A stretch of DNA of 64,000 bases. Source: Caldimonas brevitalea. Lineage in GTDB: Bacteria > Pseudomonadota > Gammaproteobacteria > Burkholderiales > Burkholderiaceae_C. Positions 29,423 through 38,017 of this stretch are shown in pieces. A program made the translations under genes and the position numbers. The first letter of the stretch is position 1, and each line of letters opens with the position of its first letter. The notes beneath the pieces are model-generated. The model was not told where the DNA came from. It did not search any database and saw only the letters and a list, made by a program, of their open reading frames with translations. The stretch lies in assembly GCF_001017435.1 (NCBI RefSeq), contig NZ_CP011371.1, forward strand, positions 248,001-312,000, written 5' to 3'.

Positions 29423-30556
29423 ATGGCTACCCTCGGTCACGTCACCCCATCGTCGAAGTTCTTCGACACGCCGCTGCCGCTGCGCAGCGGCGCCCAGCTG
29501 CGCGACTACACGCTGGTCTACGAAACCTATGGCGAACTGGCCGCCGACAAGCGCAACGCGGTGCTGGTGTGCCACGCGCTCAATGCCTCGCACCATGTGG
29601 CCGGCACTTATGAGGGCCAGCCCAAGAGCGAAGGCTGGTGGGACAACCTGGTGGGCCCGGGCAAGCCCCTGGACACCGACCGCTTTTTCGTGATCGGCGT
29701 GAACAATCCGGGCTCTTGCTTCGGCTCCACCGGCCCCACGCATGTCAACCCTGCCACCGGCAAGCCGTATGGCGCGGACTTCCCGGTGGTGACGGTCGAA
29801 GACTGGGTGCAGGCCCAGGCCCGTTTGCTCGACGCCCTGGGGATCGAGCAACTCGCCGCCGTCCTCGGCGGCAGCTTGGGCGGCATGCAGGCGCTCAGCT
29901 GGACCCTGCAGTTTCCCGACCGGCTGCGCCATTGCGTCGCGATCGCCACCGCACCCAATCTGTCGGCGCAGAACATCGCCTTCAACGAGGTCGCACGTCG
30001 CGCGATCGTGACCGACCCCGATTTCCACGGCGGCCACTATGCCGCCCACGGCGTGCTGCCCAAGCGCGGCTTGCGGGTCGCCCGCATGATCGGCCACATC
30101 ACCTACCTGAGCGACGACGTGATGGAGCAAAAGTTCGGCCGCGAGCTGCGGGCCGCCGAACTCGGCTACAGCACGCAGGAGATCGAGTTTCAGATCGAAA
30201 GCTATTTGCGCTACCAAGGCGACAAGTTCAGCGAGTACTTCGACGCCAACACCTATTTGCTGATCACGCGCGCGCTCGATTACTTCGACCCTGCCCGGGA
30301 ACATGGTGGCGACCTGGCGCGCGCCCTAGCCCGGGCCACCGCGAAGTTCCTGGTGGTCAGCTTCACGACCGACTGGCGCTTCTCGCCCGCCCGCTCACGC
30401 GAGATCGTCAAGGCGCTGCTCGACAACCGCCGCGACGTCAGCTACGCCGAGATCGAAGCACCGCACGGGCACGACGCTTTCCTGCTCGACGACCCGCGGT
30501 ACCACGGTGTGTTGCGCGCTTACTTCGACCGCATCGCCAAGGAGGTGGGCCGATGA
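29423..30556 (+). CDS. metX: homoserine O-acyltransferase (MetX)
   Basis: 377 residues, alpha/beta-hydrolase fold. Acylates homoserine in the first committed step of methionine synthesis. Seen: [21 protein letters not shown], oxyanion region [12 protein letters not shown], nucleophile elbow [13 protein letters not shown], Asp in TTDWRFSP and catalytic His in [12 protein letters not shown]. Many proteobacterial MetX enzymes that pair with MetW use succinyl-CoA rather than acetyl-CoA, so acyl specificity is left open. Controlled by the SAM-II element directly upstream. No strong Shine-Dalgarno is visible before the ATG. Confidence 0.95.
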   Translation: MATLGHVTPSSKFFDTPLPLRSGAQLRDYTLVYETYGELAADKRNAVLVCHALNASHHVAGTYEGQPKSEGWWDNLVGPGKPLDTDRFFVIGVNNPGSCFGSTGPTHVNPATGKPYGADFPVVTVEDWVQAQARLLDALGIEQLAAVLGGSLGGMQALSWTLQFPDRLRHCVAIATAPNLSAQNIAFNEVARRAIVTDPDFHGGHYAAHGVLPKRGLRVARMIGHITYLSDDVMEQKFGRELRAAELGYSTQEIEFQIESYLRYQGDKFSEYFDANTYLLITRALDYFDPAREHGGDLARALARATAKFLVVSFTTDWRFSPARSREIVKALLDNRRDVSYAEIEAPHGHDAFLLDDPRYHGVLRAYFDRIAKEVGR

Positions 30557-30586
30557 GGCGGGTGATGTCTGTTGCCGGTTTTTCAG

Positions 30587-30670
30587 GGGCCGCCGCGCCG
30601 GGCCGCCCCAAGCAAGGCCAAACCCTCTCGGAGGGTCGCTGGGCGTACTCGGCCAGCGGGGAGCGGTCAT
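30587..30670 (+). repeat. 84-bp direct repeat, copy 1
   Basis: First of two tandem copies (90-bp period, 78 of 84 bases identical) separated by CCCCCC. Contains a perfect hairpin ACCCTC-TCG-GAGGGT at 30622-30636. It fills the gap between metX and metW. Confidence 0.9.
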
Positions 30671-30676
30671 CCCCCC

Positions 30677-30760
30677 GGGCCGCCGCGCCGGGCCGCCCCA
30701 AGCAAGGCCCGACCCTCGCGGAGGGTCGCGGGGCGTACTCGACCAGCGGGGAGCCGTCAT
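30677..30760 (+). repeat. 84-bp direct repeat, copy 2, overlapping the metW start
   Basis: Second copy, with hairpin ACCCTC-GCG-GAGGGT at 30712-30726. Its end supplies GGGGAG (30748-30753), five bases before the metW ATG, and the first two bases of that ATG (30759). A similar GC-rich sequence is, from memory, dispersed in several Burkholderiales genomes; that is not checked here. Confidence 0.9.
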
Positions 30761-31343
30761 GAGTGAGCGCCGCGACATGGAACTCATTGCGAGCCTGGTG
30801 CCGCCCGGGTCGCGCGTGCTCGACCTCGGCTGCGGGCGCGGCGAGTTGCTGGCGCATCTGCGCGAGCACCGCCAGTGCACCGGCTACGGCATCGAAATCG
30901 ACGACGCCAATGTGCTCGCCTGCGTGCAACGGGGTGTCAACGTGATCCAGCTCAACCTCGAAGAGGGCCTGGCGATCTTCGAGGACCAGAGTTTCGACGT
31001 CGTGCTGCAACTCGACACGCTGCAACACCTGCGCAACACCGAATCGATGTTGCGCGAGACCGCGCGGGTCGGGCGCATCGGCATCGTCAGCTTTCCCAAC
31101 TTCGCCCACTGGCCCAACCGCATGCGGGTGCTGTCGGGCCGCATGCCGGTCACCAAAGCCTTGCCCTACGAGTGGTACAACACGCCCAACATCCGCGTCG
31201 GGACCTATGCCGATTTCGAGGTGCTGGCACGCAAGAACGGGCTGCAGGTGCTCGATTCCTTCGGCATCCGGCAAGGCCGGCCGGTCCGCTTCCGGCCGAA
31301 TCTGCTGGCCAGCGTCGCCGTGTTCAAGTTCTCGCGCGGCTGA
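30759..31343 (+). CDS. metW: methionine biosynthesis protein MetW
   Basis: 194 residues of methyltransferase fold: VLDLGCGRGELLAHLREH (motif I), GYGIEIDDANVLACVQRGV, DVVLQLDTLQHLRNTESML and VSFPNFAHWPNRMRVLSGRMPVTKALPYEWYNTPNIR, all MetW hallmarks. In proteobacteria MetW is required with MetX for homoserine acylation; it probably acts as its activating partner. The start is fixed by GGGGAG five bases upstream, which lies inside the second direct repeat. Confidence 0.95.
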   Translation: MSERRDMELIASLVPPGSRVLDLGCGRGELLAHLREHRQCTGYGIEIDDANVLACVQRGVNVIQLNLEEGLAIFEDQSFDVVLQLDTLQHLRNTESMLRETARVGRIGIVSFPNFAHWPNRMRVLSGRMPVTKALPYEWYNTPNIRVGTYADFEVLARKNGLQVLDSFGIRQGRPVRFRPNLLASVAVFKFSRG

Positions 31344-31389
31344 CGACAGCGGCAGCAGCACACACAGGTCATCGACGGCCGGCCCCCGC

Positions 31390-32136
31390 TCAGAATCGCG
31401 CGCGCCAATAAGCGCCGACGCTGCTGCGCTTCAGGCGCAGCGACAAGCTCGTGTTGGCGTCGAATTTCAAGCGCAGGCCCCCGCGCGAGATGCCGAAGCG
31501 CGACGCCGGCGACGGCGACCATTCCAGACCCAGGTCCGGTGACTGCGGGGGCCCATATCCCAAGCCCCCCGGCGCGCCGGCGAGGTCTTGTCGGGAAGCG
31601 ATTGCGGCCATCGCGCGAAAGCCGGCATGCACATCGCCTTCGGGCGGCGGTCTTAACTGCGGCGTCGGCGTGTCCAGCGTCAGGTGAAAGCGGTGCAGCC
31701 GACGTTGCATCCAAGCGGTCTGCAAGGCATTGCGCAGGCGGCCGTCGCTCGGCGTGGCTTGCGGGGTGGGGGGTGGAGCGGACGAGGCGGGGTCTAAGCC
31801 GTCGGGTGGGGCGGCCTGCACCGCTGCGGTGGCCTCCGCCTCGGACGCAGCGGCCGGCACCGACAGTTCGGCGGCCGCCAGGGTCACTTCGGTTGCGGCA
31901 TCCGCTTCGGCGGCGACGTCTGGCAGCGTTGCTTGCGGGACCTCGAGGCTCGAGGGCGGCGCCGGTTCGGCCGCGGCTGGGCCGGCGCACGCCAGCAGAC
32001 CCAGCGTGACGGCCAGACCCAGGCAGCAGGCGCTCACCGCCGCCAACCCAGGGCGAACAGCGGCGACGGACGCCGGGCGGCGATGGCGCCCGCGACCATC
32101 GCGAGCGCGAGCATGAGCACACGGCGGGCGAGACAT
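31390..32136 (-). CDS. hypothetical exported protein, Ala/Pro-rich
   Basis: 248 residues, not recognised. A basic N-terminus (1-25) is followed by a hydrophobic stretch (VSACCLGLAVTLGLLACAGP) that could be a signal peptide or, from LLAC, a lipobox. Residues about 55-120 are a low-complexity Ala/Glu/Pro linker; the C-terminal 110 residues look folded (LRLKFDANTSLSLRLKRSSVGAYWRARF resembles beta strands). A clean GGAGGT seven bases upstream of the ATG argues that it is translated. Convergent with metW. Confidence 0.6.
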   Translation of the reverse strand: MSRPPCAHARARDGRGRHRRPASVAAVRPGLAAVSACCLGLAVTLGLLACAGPAAAEPAPPSSLEVPQATLPDVAAEADAATEVTLAAAELSVPAAASEAEATAAVQAAPPDGLDPASSAPPPTPQATPSDGRLRNALQTAWMQRRLHRFHLTLDTPTPQLRPPPEGDVHAGFRAMAAIASRQDLAGAPGGLGYGPPQSPDLGLEWSPSPASRFGISRGGLRLKFDANTSLSLRLKRSSVGAYWRARF

Positions 32137-32354
32137 GACAGACCTCCGCGCAAGAAGACAACCGGGCCGCTCCAACGTCCACATGATGGGGCTGCGGCGC
32201 TGTAAGCGTGCAGTGGCGAGCGCCGCCGGTCTGTCGGATAGGTGGCGACGACGTGTAGGAATCGACGAAGTCGGGGCTTTGCTGAGGGCCGTCGAGTGCG
32301 CGGGACGCGTGCGGGTCGGTATGGCCGGAGTGTTACCGACGTGAAGGACTCACT

Positions 32355-33515
32355 TCACAATTTGCCTTCGATCGACTGCTTCTCTCGCCAGATCTCTTGA
32401 ACGAAGGGATCGGTGATCCCGTAGAGGCCGTGTCCTTTGCGCATGACGAGGTTGGCCGCCAGCAGATCGTTGACCACCGGCTGGATCTCTTCGATGCGCA
32501 CCTCGCGGCCCACCGCCTTGGCGTACGCCGCCGCGGCTTCGGCGGAGAACAGGCCGCGCGCGTCCCCCTCGGTGCTCGCGATCCGCTCGAAGACGGCCGT
32601 CGCCAGCCCGCCCAGCTGCTCGACCTTGGCCAATTCGACGTCGGCTGCGGTCGATCTCAGCGTGGCGGCGATGACGGGCAGGTGGGCGTCAGGATCACTG
32701 CCGGGCGGCAGATGGCGCGCCAGCTGTCGAAGCGCCTTCAGCATCTCTTCGGGGCGGTGCCCCAGTGTCCGGAAGGCGTCGATCGCGACCGGTTTGGACG
32801 GCAGGTTCATCTCGCCGGCTTCGCCGAGCCGCTTGAGCAGGTGCTCGACGTAGTCGCTGTCGAGCACCGGATAAGCGACCGAAGTGGCCCCCGCGAAAGC
32901 CTGGTGGCGCCGCGCCGTGAGTTCGTTGACGAGGGCACGGTGCGATCCGGTGCCGATGAACAGGAAGTGGCCCGGCGTGTCGGGGCGCGGGTTGATGGCG
33001 TCGCGGGCGGCCTTGAGTGCGAGCAGCATCTGGTTGCCGTCGTCCGACGTGATGGCGTGCTGCACTTCGTCGACGATCAGCACGACGTCGCATTTCGCCT
33101 GATCCACCGCCTCCAGCAGTGCCTGCGCGAGTGTGGGACCGCCCTGAGCGCCGATGCTCTCCAACTTGAAGCCGAACTTGAAGCCCAAGGCACCGAAGTC
33201 GGCACCGCGCACCCGCTTGAGCTTCTCGACCAGGGCAGAGGCCGGCGTTTGCAGCTCGGTGTAGGCCTTGCGGATCGCGCGCTGCACCAGAACGGCCGGG
33301 CTGGTTTGGGTGTCGCTCCATAAATCGACATAAATCACCAGCGCGCCGTGCCCCTCCAGCGCCGGGATCAGGTCGTTGAGCAGGAAGGTCGTCTTGCCGG
33401 TGCGGCGCACACCCGAGAGAAACAGCCCCGAGCGCAGGCCCTCATCCAGCACGCCAGGGCGAAGCAGCTGCTGAGCCATTTGCTGTGCGAGCTGCGGCCG
33501 GCGGTAAACGGACAT
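32355..33515 (-). CDS. AAA-type ATPase, STAND/ORC-like, function unknown
   Basis: 386 residues. Walker A is LSGVRRTGKTTFLLNDLIPAL, Walker B VVLIVDEVQHAI, sensor 1 FLFIGTGSHRALV, then a helical lid and a C-terminal winged-helix-like region (VNDLLAANLVMRKGHGLYGI). Such stand-alone ATPases occur widely in bacteria without an assigned role. It lies 102 bases after rtcR on the same strand with its own AT-rich promoter, so a link with RNA repair is possible but not shown. Confidence 0.8.
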   Translation of the reverse strand: MSVYRRPQLAQQMAQQLLRPGVLDEGLRSGLFLSGVRRTGKTTFLLNDLIPALEGHGALVIYVDLWSDTQTSPAVLVQRAIRKAYTELQTPASALVEKLKRVRGADFGALGFKFGFKLESIGAQGGPTLAQALLEAVDQAKCDVVLIVDEVQHAITSDDGNQMLLALKAARDAINPRPDTPGHFLFIGTGSHRALVNELTARRHQAFAGATSVAYPVLDSDYVEHLLKRLGEAGEMNLPSKPVAIDAFRTLGHRPEEMLKALRQLARHLPPGSDPDAHLPVIAATLRSTAADVELAKVEQLGGLATAVFERIASTEGDARGLFSAEAAAAYAKAVGREVRIEEIQPVVNDLLAANLVMRKGHGLYGITDPFVQEIWREKQSIEGKL

Positions 33516-33544
33516 GGCTTAGCCTCTTTTATTGAAACTGCCTA

Positions 33545-33572
33545 ATTATACTTCTCGAATAATTCATCTTAA
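33545..33572 (-). promoter_or_regulatory. sigma-70-type promoter for the AAA ATPase gene
   Basis: On the reverse strand TTAAGA (33572-33567) and a consensus TATAAT (33550-33545) are separated by 16 bases, about 30 bases upstream of the ATG at 33515. The stretch is clearly richer in A+T than its surroundings. Confidence 0.55.
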
Positions 33573-33617
33573 GAACCTTGGTCAGCCCGGGCTGACAGCC
33601 GTCCGTCGCGCCGCGCG

Positions 33618-35231
33618 TCAGCCTGGCGGCGCGGCTGCCACCTGGTCCCAGGACAAGCCGAAGCGCGCCAGGTATTTGCGCAGCCGGTCGGCGTCGTTGA
33701 CCACTTGCCGGCGTTGGCGCGAGGCCGCGAACAGGCGGCGGCCGGCGTCTGAAAGGCTGTGCGCCTGGCGGCACACCTGCACCACGGCGGCCAGTTGCAG
33801 CCGGTCGAACAGGTCCAGTGTGTCCAGGGTCTCGGTGTCGAGCAAGGTGTGAAGCTCGGCCTGCGGGTCCGGCGCTGCCGGTGCTTCGCTACGGTCCCAG
33901 AGCCAGCGCAACCGCGCCACTTCCGCGTCCACCTGTGCGACACCGATGCGCCCGCCCTCGGACAGTGTGGCCAGGCGGGTCACAGAAGCCGCCAGATCGC
34001 GGAAGTTGCCGCGCCAAGGCGCCTCCTGCGACTGGGCGAAACGCAGATAGCGGGCTTTGGCCTCGGCGTTGAAGCGCACCTGCCGCCCGAGTTCGCGTGC
34101 CGCCTCGCCCAGCAGGAATTCGAGGTTGGGCTCGATGTCCTCGGGACGCTCGGCCAGTCCGGGCAACTCGTAGCTCCACAGGTTGATGCGGGCGTAGAGG
34201 TCGTCGCGAAAACGCCCGGCGGCGACGGCGCTGCGCAAGTCGCGGTTGGTGCCAGCGATCAACTGGAAGTCGCTGGCGACCTCGCGGTCCGCCCCGAGTG
34301 GATAAAAGCGCTTTTCTTCGACGGCTTTCAGCAGCATCGCCTGCTCGTCGAGCCCCAACTCGCCGATTTCGTCGAGAAACAGCACGCCGCCATCGGCGCT
34401 GCGCAGCAGGCCGGCGCGGTCGCCCAATGCGCCGGTGAAGGCGCCGCGCTTGTGCCCGAACAGCGTGGAGGCCGCCGCATCCCCCTGCAACGTGGCGCAG
34501 TTCACCTCGACGAAGGGCCCCTGCACTTGATGGCGTGCCTTCTTCAGCTCGTACATCCGACGCGCCAGCAGCGACTTGCCGGCACCGGTGGGGCCGGTGA
34601 ACAAAATCGGCGCGCGCGAGCGCACGGCCACCCGTTCGACTTCGGCGATCAGCGCATTGAAGCGGGGGTTGCGGGTCGGGATGCCCGACTTGAGGAAACT
34701 CAGCGCGTCTTGCTGCTCGCGTGCGAAGCGTTGCGCAATCGCGTCGTAGCGCGACAGATCGAGGTCGATCAGCGTGTAGCTGCCCGGGTCGCCCTCGACC
34801 TGCCGCTTCGGCGGCGCGGTCTGCAGCAGCACGCCGGGGATGAAACGCGCCTCGACCATCAGGAACAAGCAGATCTGCGCGACGTGTGTGCCGGTCGTGA
34901 TGTGGGCCCAGTAGTCCTCGCGCTCGGGGTCGAAGGGATAGGCCCGCGACCAGTCGTAGAGCGCGCTGTACACCTCGCCGAAGTCCCATGGGTCGGCCAG
35001 GTCCAGCGCATGTGCGCGCACCTGCGTTTCGGGCGAGACCACCAGCAGGTCGGCCATCAGGCGCTGCACCAGTTCCTCGTGGCGCGGTGTGTAGAGCAGT
35101 TCGAGCCGGTCGATCACCAGGTCTTCGTGCTGCACGAGCGACACCGTCGGGCGCCATTTCTCCCACCGCCCCGAGCCCATGCCGCCGTCGAGCTGCGTGC
35201 CCAGGAAACCCACCACGACCTTTTTTCGCAC
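33618..35231 (-). CDS. rtcR: RtcR, sigma-54-dependent activator of RNA repair genes
   Basis: 537 residues. The N-terminal domain (1-180; [59 protein letters not shown]) is the CARF-like sensor of RtcR, which in enterobacteria responds to RNA ends with cyclic phosphate. The AAA+ domain has Walker A GPTGAGKS (about residue 213), the sigma-54 contact loop GAFTGA (about 263) and [22 protein letters not shown]-terminal helix-turn-helix follows ([20 protein letters not shown]). Start is GTG at 35231. Divergent from rtcBA, as in most bacteria. Confidence 0.96.
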   Translation of the reverse strand: MRKKVVVGFLGTQLDGGMGSGRWEKWRPTVSLVQHEDLVIDRLELLYTPRHEELVQRLMADLLVVSPETQVRAHALDLADPWDFGEVYSALYDWSRAYPFDPEREDYWAHITTGTHVAQICLFLMVEARFIPGVLLQTAPPKRQVEGDPGSYTLIDLDLSRYDAIAQRFAREQQDALSFLKSGIPTRNPRFNALIAEVERVAVRSRAPILFTGPTGAGKSLLARRMYELKKARHQVQGPFVEVNCATLQGDAAASTLFGHKRGAFTGALGDRAGLLRSADGGVLFLDEIGELGLDEQAMLLKAVEEKRFYPLGADREVASDFQLIAGTNRDLRSAVAAGRFRDDLYARINLWSYELPGLAERPEDIEPNLEFLLGEAARELGRQVRFNAEAKARYLRFAQSQEAPWRGNFRDLAASVTRLATLSEGGRIGVAQVDAEVARLRWLWDRSEAPAAPDPQAELHTLLDTETLDTLDLFDRLQLAAVVQVCRQAHSLSDAGRRLFAASRQRRQVVNDADRLRKYLARFGLSWDQVAAAPPG

Positions 35232-35375
35232 GATCTTGAAAGATAAAGAAGTAGCTGAAATTCTAGTTGGAGCGGTCGAGGCACTACCGGCAGCGTACCC
35301 CCGGGGCCCGCTGCAATGAAAAATTAGCTCGGGAAATCAACGAGTTGCGAAGCTCGTCAGCGCAGGCGGCAGTGC

Positions 35376-35391
35376 TGGCACACCTCGTGCA
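35376..35391 (+). promoter_or_regulatory. sigma-54 promoter of rtcBA
   Basis: TGGCACACCTCGTGCA has GG and GC exactly ten bases apart and fits the consensus TGGCACG-N4-TTGCW at most positions. Transcription would start near 35402, leaving a leader of about 119 bases before rtcB. RtcR, encoded divergently, is the expected activator. Confidence 0.85.
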
Positions 35392-35417
35392 ATTTCTACA
35401 CTCGCTGGATCCGACAC

Positions 35418-35458
35418 CCGGCGGGCGGGTTCAAATCCTGCCGGCTCTCAGAGGCAGG
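35418..35458 (+). other. tRNA T-arm-like element in the rtcB leader
   Basis: GCGGG (35425-35429), loop TTCAAAT (35430-35436), CCTGC (35437-35441) forms a 5-bp stem with the canonical 7-base T-loop. G53, T54, T55, C56, purine 57, A58, pyrimidine 60 and C61 are all correct. It is followed by CGGCTCT, like the 3' strand of an acceptor stem, with no CCA and no matching 5' half. Two other pairings compete: CCGGCGGG (35418-35425) with CCTGCCGG, and CCTGCC (35437-35442) with GGCAGG (35453-35458). Not a functional tRNA gene. Confidence 0.65.
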
Positions 35459-35520
35459 GGCGATGCAGAAGACTGAACGGCGGGCGCCACGCGTACCGCC
35501 GCTGACCAGGAGCAAGACAG

Positions 35521-36741
35521 ATGAAAGAACAGAACTACAACGTCGAAGAAGTGCCGGGCGGTGTGCCGGTGAAGATGTGGACCCAGGGGGTGCCCGTCGA
35601 GGACGAAGCCAAGCGTCAGCTCGCCAATGCGGCGCGTTTGCCGGTGGTGTTCAAGCACATCGCGGCCATGCCCGACGTCCACCTCGGCATCGGCGCGACG
35701 GTCGGCTCGGTGATCCCGACCATCAAGGCGATCATCCCGGCCGCCGTCGGCGTCGACATCGGCTGCGGCATGATCGCCGCGAAGACCACCTTGTCGGCGG
35801 CCGACCTGCCCGACAACCTCGAGCCGTTGCGCTCGGCGATCGAGCGGGCGGTGCCGCACGGACGTGCCCCGGGGTCGCGCGACCCGGGCGCCTGGCACAA
35901 GGTGCCGGGCGCGGTCGACACCGCGTGGGCCCAGCTGGAGCCCGAGTTCACCGAGCTGTGCCGCGACTACCCCAAGCTGGAGAAGACCAACCACCGGAAC
36001 CACCTCGGTACGCTGGGCACCGGCAACCACTTCATCGAGGTCTGCTTGGACGAGCAAGGTTTCGTCTGGTTCATGCTGCACTCCGGCTCGCGGGGCGTGG
36101 GCAATGCGATCGGCACCATGTTCATCGAGCTGGCCAAGCAGGACGCGATGCGCCAGCAGGCCAACCTGCCCGACCGCGACCTGGCCTATTTCGAAGAAGG
36201 CTCGCGCTATTTCGGCGACTACGTGCGCGCCGTCAGCTGGGCGCAGAAGTTCGCGCAGCTGAACCGCGAGGTGATGATGCGCCGGGTCATCGAGGCGGCC
36301 AAAACCGTGATCCGCAAGAACTTCCAAAGCCATGTCGAAGCGGTGAACTGCCACCACAACTACGTGCAGCAGGAGCGCCACTTCGGCGAAGACGTCTATG
36401 TCACCCGCAAGGGTGCGGTGAGCGCCAAGAAGGGCGAGCTGGGCATCATCCCGGGCAGCATGGGCGCACGCAGCTACATCGTGCGCGGCAAGGGCAACCC
36501 GGAGAGCTTCGAAAGCTGTTCGCACGGGGCCGGCCGCACGATGAGCCGGGCCGAGGCCAAGCGCCGCTTCACGCTGGCCGACCATCGCGCGGCGACCGAG
36601 GGTGTGGAGTGCCGCAAGGACCGCGATGTGATCGACGAGATCCCGATGGCCTACAAGGACATCGACGCGGTGATGGAGGCGCAGCGCGACCTGGTCGACG
36701 TGGTGCACACCCTGAAGCAGGTGGTCTGCGTGAAAGGCTGA
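35521..36741 (+). CDS. rtcB: RNA-splicing ligase RtcB
   Basis: 406 residues, the usual length. Joins RNA 2',3'-cyclic-phosphate or 3'-phosphate ends to 5'-OH ends with GTP and Mn2+. Metal and catalytic residues are visible: MPDVHLG, GVDIGCGM (metal Cys), GTGNHFIEV, MLHSGSRGVG, NCHHNYVQQE, and SCSHGAGRTMSR, whose His335 is the residue guanylylated in the homologues. CCAGGAGCAAG lies nine bases before the ATG. Followed by rtcA after 64 bases containing a hairpin (36761-36781). Confidence 0.97.
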   Translation: MKEQNYNVEEVPGGVPVKMWTQGVPVEDEAKRQLANAARLPVVFKHIAAMPDVHLGIGATVGSVIPTIKAIIPAAVGVDIGCGMIAAKTTLSAADLPDNLEPLRSAIERAVPHGRAPGSRDPGAWHKVPGAVDTAWAQLEPEFTELCRDYPKLEKTNHRNHLGTLGTGNHFIEVCLDEQGFVWFMLHSGSRGVGNAIGTMFIELAKQDAMRQQANLPDRDLAYFEEGSRYFGDYVRAVSWAQKFAQLNREVMMRRVIEAAKTVIRKNFQSHVEAVNCHHNYVQQERHFGEDVYVTRKGAVSAKKGELGIIPGSMGARSYIVRGKGNPESFESCSHGAGRTMSRAEAKRRFTLADHRAATEGVECRKDRDVIDEIPMAYKDIDAVMEAQRDLVDVVHTLKQVVCVKG

Positions 36742-36805
36742 AACAGCGCCAGTGGAGGGGTCGGCCCGCAACGCGGGTCGACGACACAAAAACGAAAGAA
36801 CAACA

Positions 36806-37882
36806 ATGCAAGCGCATCACACGATGAACACTCGGGCCCCGTTGGCCCTGGACGGCTCGCAGGGCGAGGGCGGCGGGCAAATCCTGCGGACCTCGCTCGC
36901 GCTGTCGATGCTGACGGGCCGTCCCTTCGAAATCCACAGCATCCGCGCCAAGCGCAGCAAGCCGGGGCTGATGCGGCAGCACCTCGTTTGTGTGCAGGCC
37001 GCGGCGCAGATCAGCGGCGCGCAGGTCGAAGGCGCCGAGCTGGGGTCGCAAGACCTCAAGTTCACGCCGGGTCGCGTGCGCGCCGGCGACTACCGCTTTG
37101 CGATCTCCAGTGCCGGCAGTTGCACGCTGGTGCTGCAAACGGTGTTGCCGCCCTTGCTGTTCGCGCAGCAACCCAGCCGCATCGAGCTGTGCGGCGGCAC
37201 GCACAACCCGATGGCGCCGCCCTACCATTTCCTCGAGCGGTCGTACCTGCCCTTGCTGCGCCGCCTGGGCGCGGACGTGACACTGGAGTTGCGACGTCAC
37301 GGCTTTTATCCGGCTGGCGGCGGTGAGGTGTACGCGACGGTCCACCCGGTGGTGGGTGCGTTGCGGCCCTACCGGCTGGCCGAGCGCGGCGAGTTGCGTG
37401 GGGCCTACGCCGAAAGCCTGGTGGCCGGAGTGCCGCGGGCCGTGGCGCAACGCCAGCTGGAAGTATTGGGCCGCTCGCTCGGATGGAGCGGACCGCAGTT
37501 GCGCACCCCCGGCATGCGGCAGAACGAAGGGCCGGGCAATGTGCTGATGGCCACGCTCGAGTACGAACACGTGACCGAAGTGTTCACGCAGTTCGGCGAA
37601 CGGGGGGTGCCGGCCGAGCAGGTGGCTCAACGGTTGGTGACCGAGGTGCGGGCCTTCCAGGCCAGCGCAGCGGCGGTCGGTCCCCACCTCGCCGACCAGC
37701 TGGCGCTGTTGATTGCGCTGGCCGGCGGCGGGGCCTTCACGACCAGCGAAATCACCCAGCACACCCGTACAAATTTACTCGTGGTGCAGCAGTTCTTGCC
37801 GGTGCGGTTCGAGACGAAAGCGCTGGAAGGCGGGTGGTGGGTCGAGGTGAACGGTCGTGCGGCGACGGTCGAATCCGAATGA
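36806..37882 (+). CDS. rtcA: RNA 3'-terminal phosphate cyclase
   Basis: 358 residues. Converts RNA 3'-phosphates to 2',3'-cyclic phosphates using ATP, through an adenylylated histidine. Seen: LDGSQGEGGGQILRTSLALS, IRAKRSKPGLMRQHLVCVQA, HNPMAPPYHFLERSYLPLL, HGFYPAGGGEV and the nucleophile in SEITQHTRTNLLVV (His319). Second gene of the rtcBA operon. A second in-frame ATG at 36824 is also possible and gives a protein closer to the 338-residue E. coli enzyme. Confidence 0.96.
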   Translation: MQAHHTMNTRAPLALDGSQGEGGGQILRTSLALSMLTGRPFEIHSIRAKRSKPGLMRQHLVCVQAAAQISGAQVEGAELGSQDLKFTPGRVRAGDYRFAISSAGSCTLVLQTVLPPLLFAQQPSRIELCGGTHNPMAPPYHFLERSYLPLLRRLGADVTLELRRHGFYPAGGGEVYATVHPVVGALRPYRLAERGELRGAYAESLVAGVPRAVAQRQLEVLGRSLGWSGPQLRTPGMRQNEGPGNVLMATLEYEHVTEVFTQFGERGVPAEQVAQRLVTEVRAFQASAAAVGPHLADQLALLIALAGGGAFTTSEITQHTRTNLLVVQQFLPVRFETKALEGGWWVEVNGRAATVESE

Positions 37883-37934
37883 GCCGGGCGCGGGCCGATG
37901 CCCGTCACCGACCGCGGAATGCCATCTTTACCGG

Positions 37935-37948
37935 CATGCCATGGCATG
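37935..37948. other. 14-bp perfect palindrome downstream of rtcA
   Basis: CATGCCATGGCATG is fully palindromic and sits inside a longer imperfect inverted repeat (CGGCA at 37932 and TGCCG at 37951). It is between the rtcA stop and the terminator of the candidate small RNA. Role unknown. Confidence 0.3.
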
Positions 37949-38017
37949 TTTGCCGTGAAATCAAGGGAAACCGGCCTGTGAAGTCTCGTAGGCTGTAACT
38001 TCTGCCGAGAATGAGGT

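Noticed and set aside
30587..30760. Possible CRISPR array
   Set aside because: Only two long units with a 6-base spacer of C; no variable spacers and no cas genes.
30572..30766. Small frame across the two direct repeats (repeating Arg/Ala/Pro/Ser)
   Set aside because: It is only the translation of the 84-bp repeat; other frames are equally open and it has no ribosome binding site.
35402..35458. Complete tRNA gene
   Set aside because: Only the T-arm and a 3' acceptor-like strand are present; no D-arm, anticodon arm, 5' acceptor strand or CCA.
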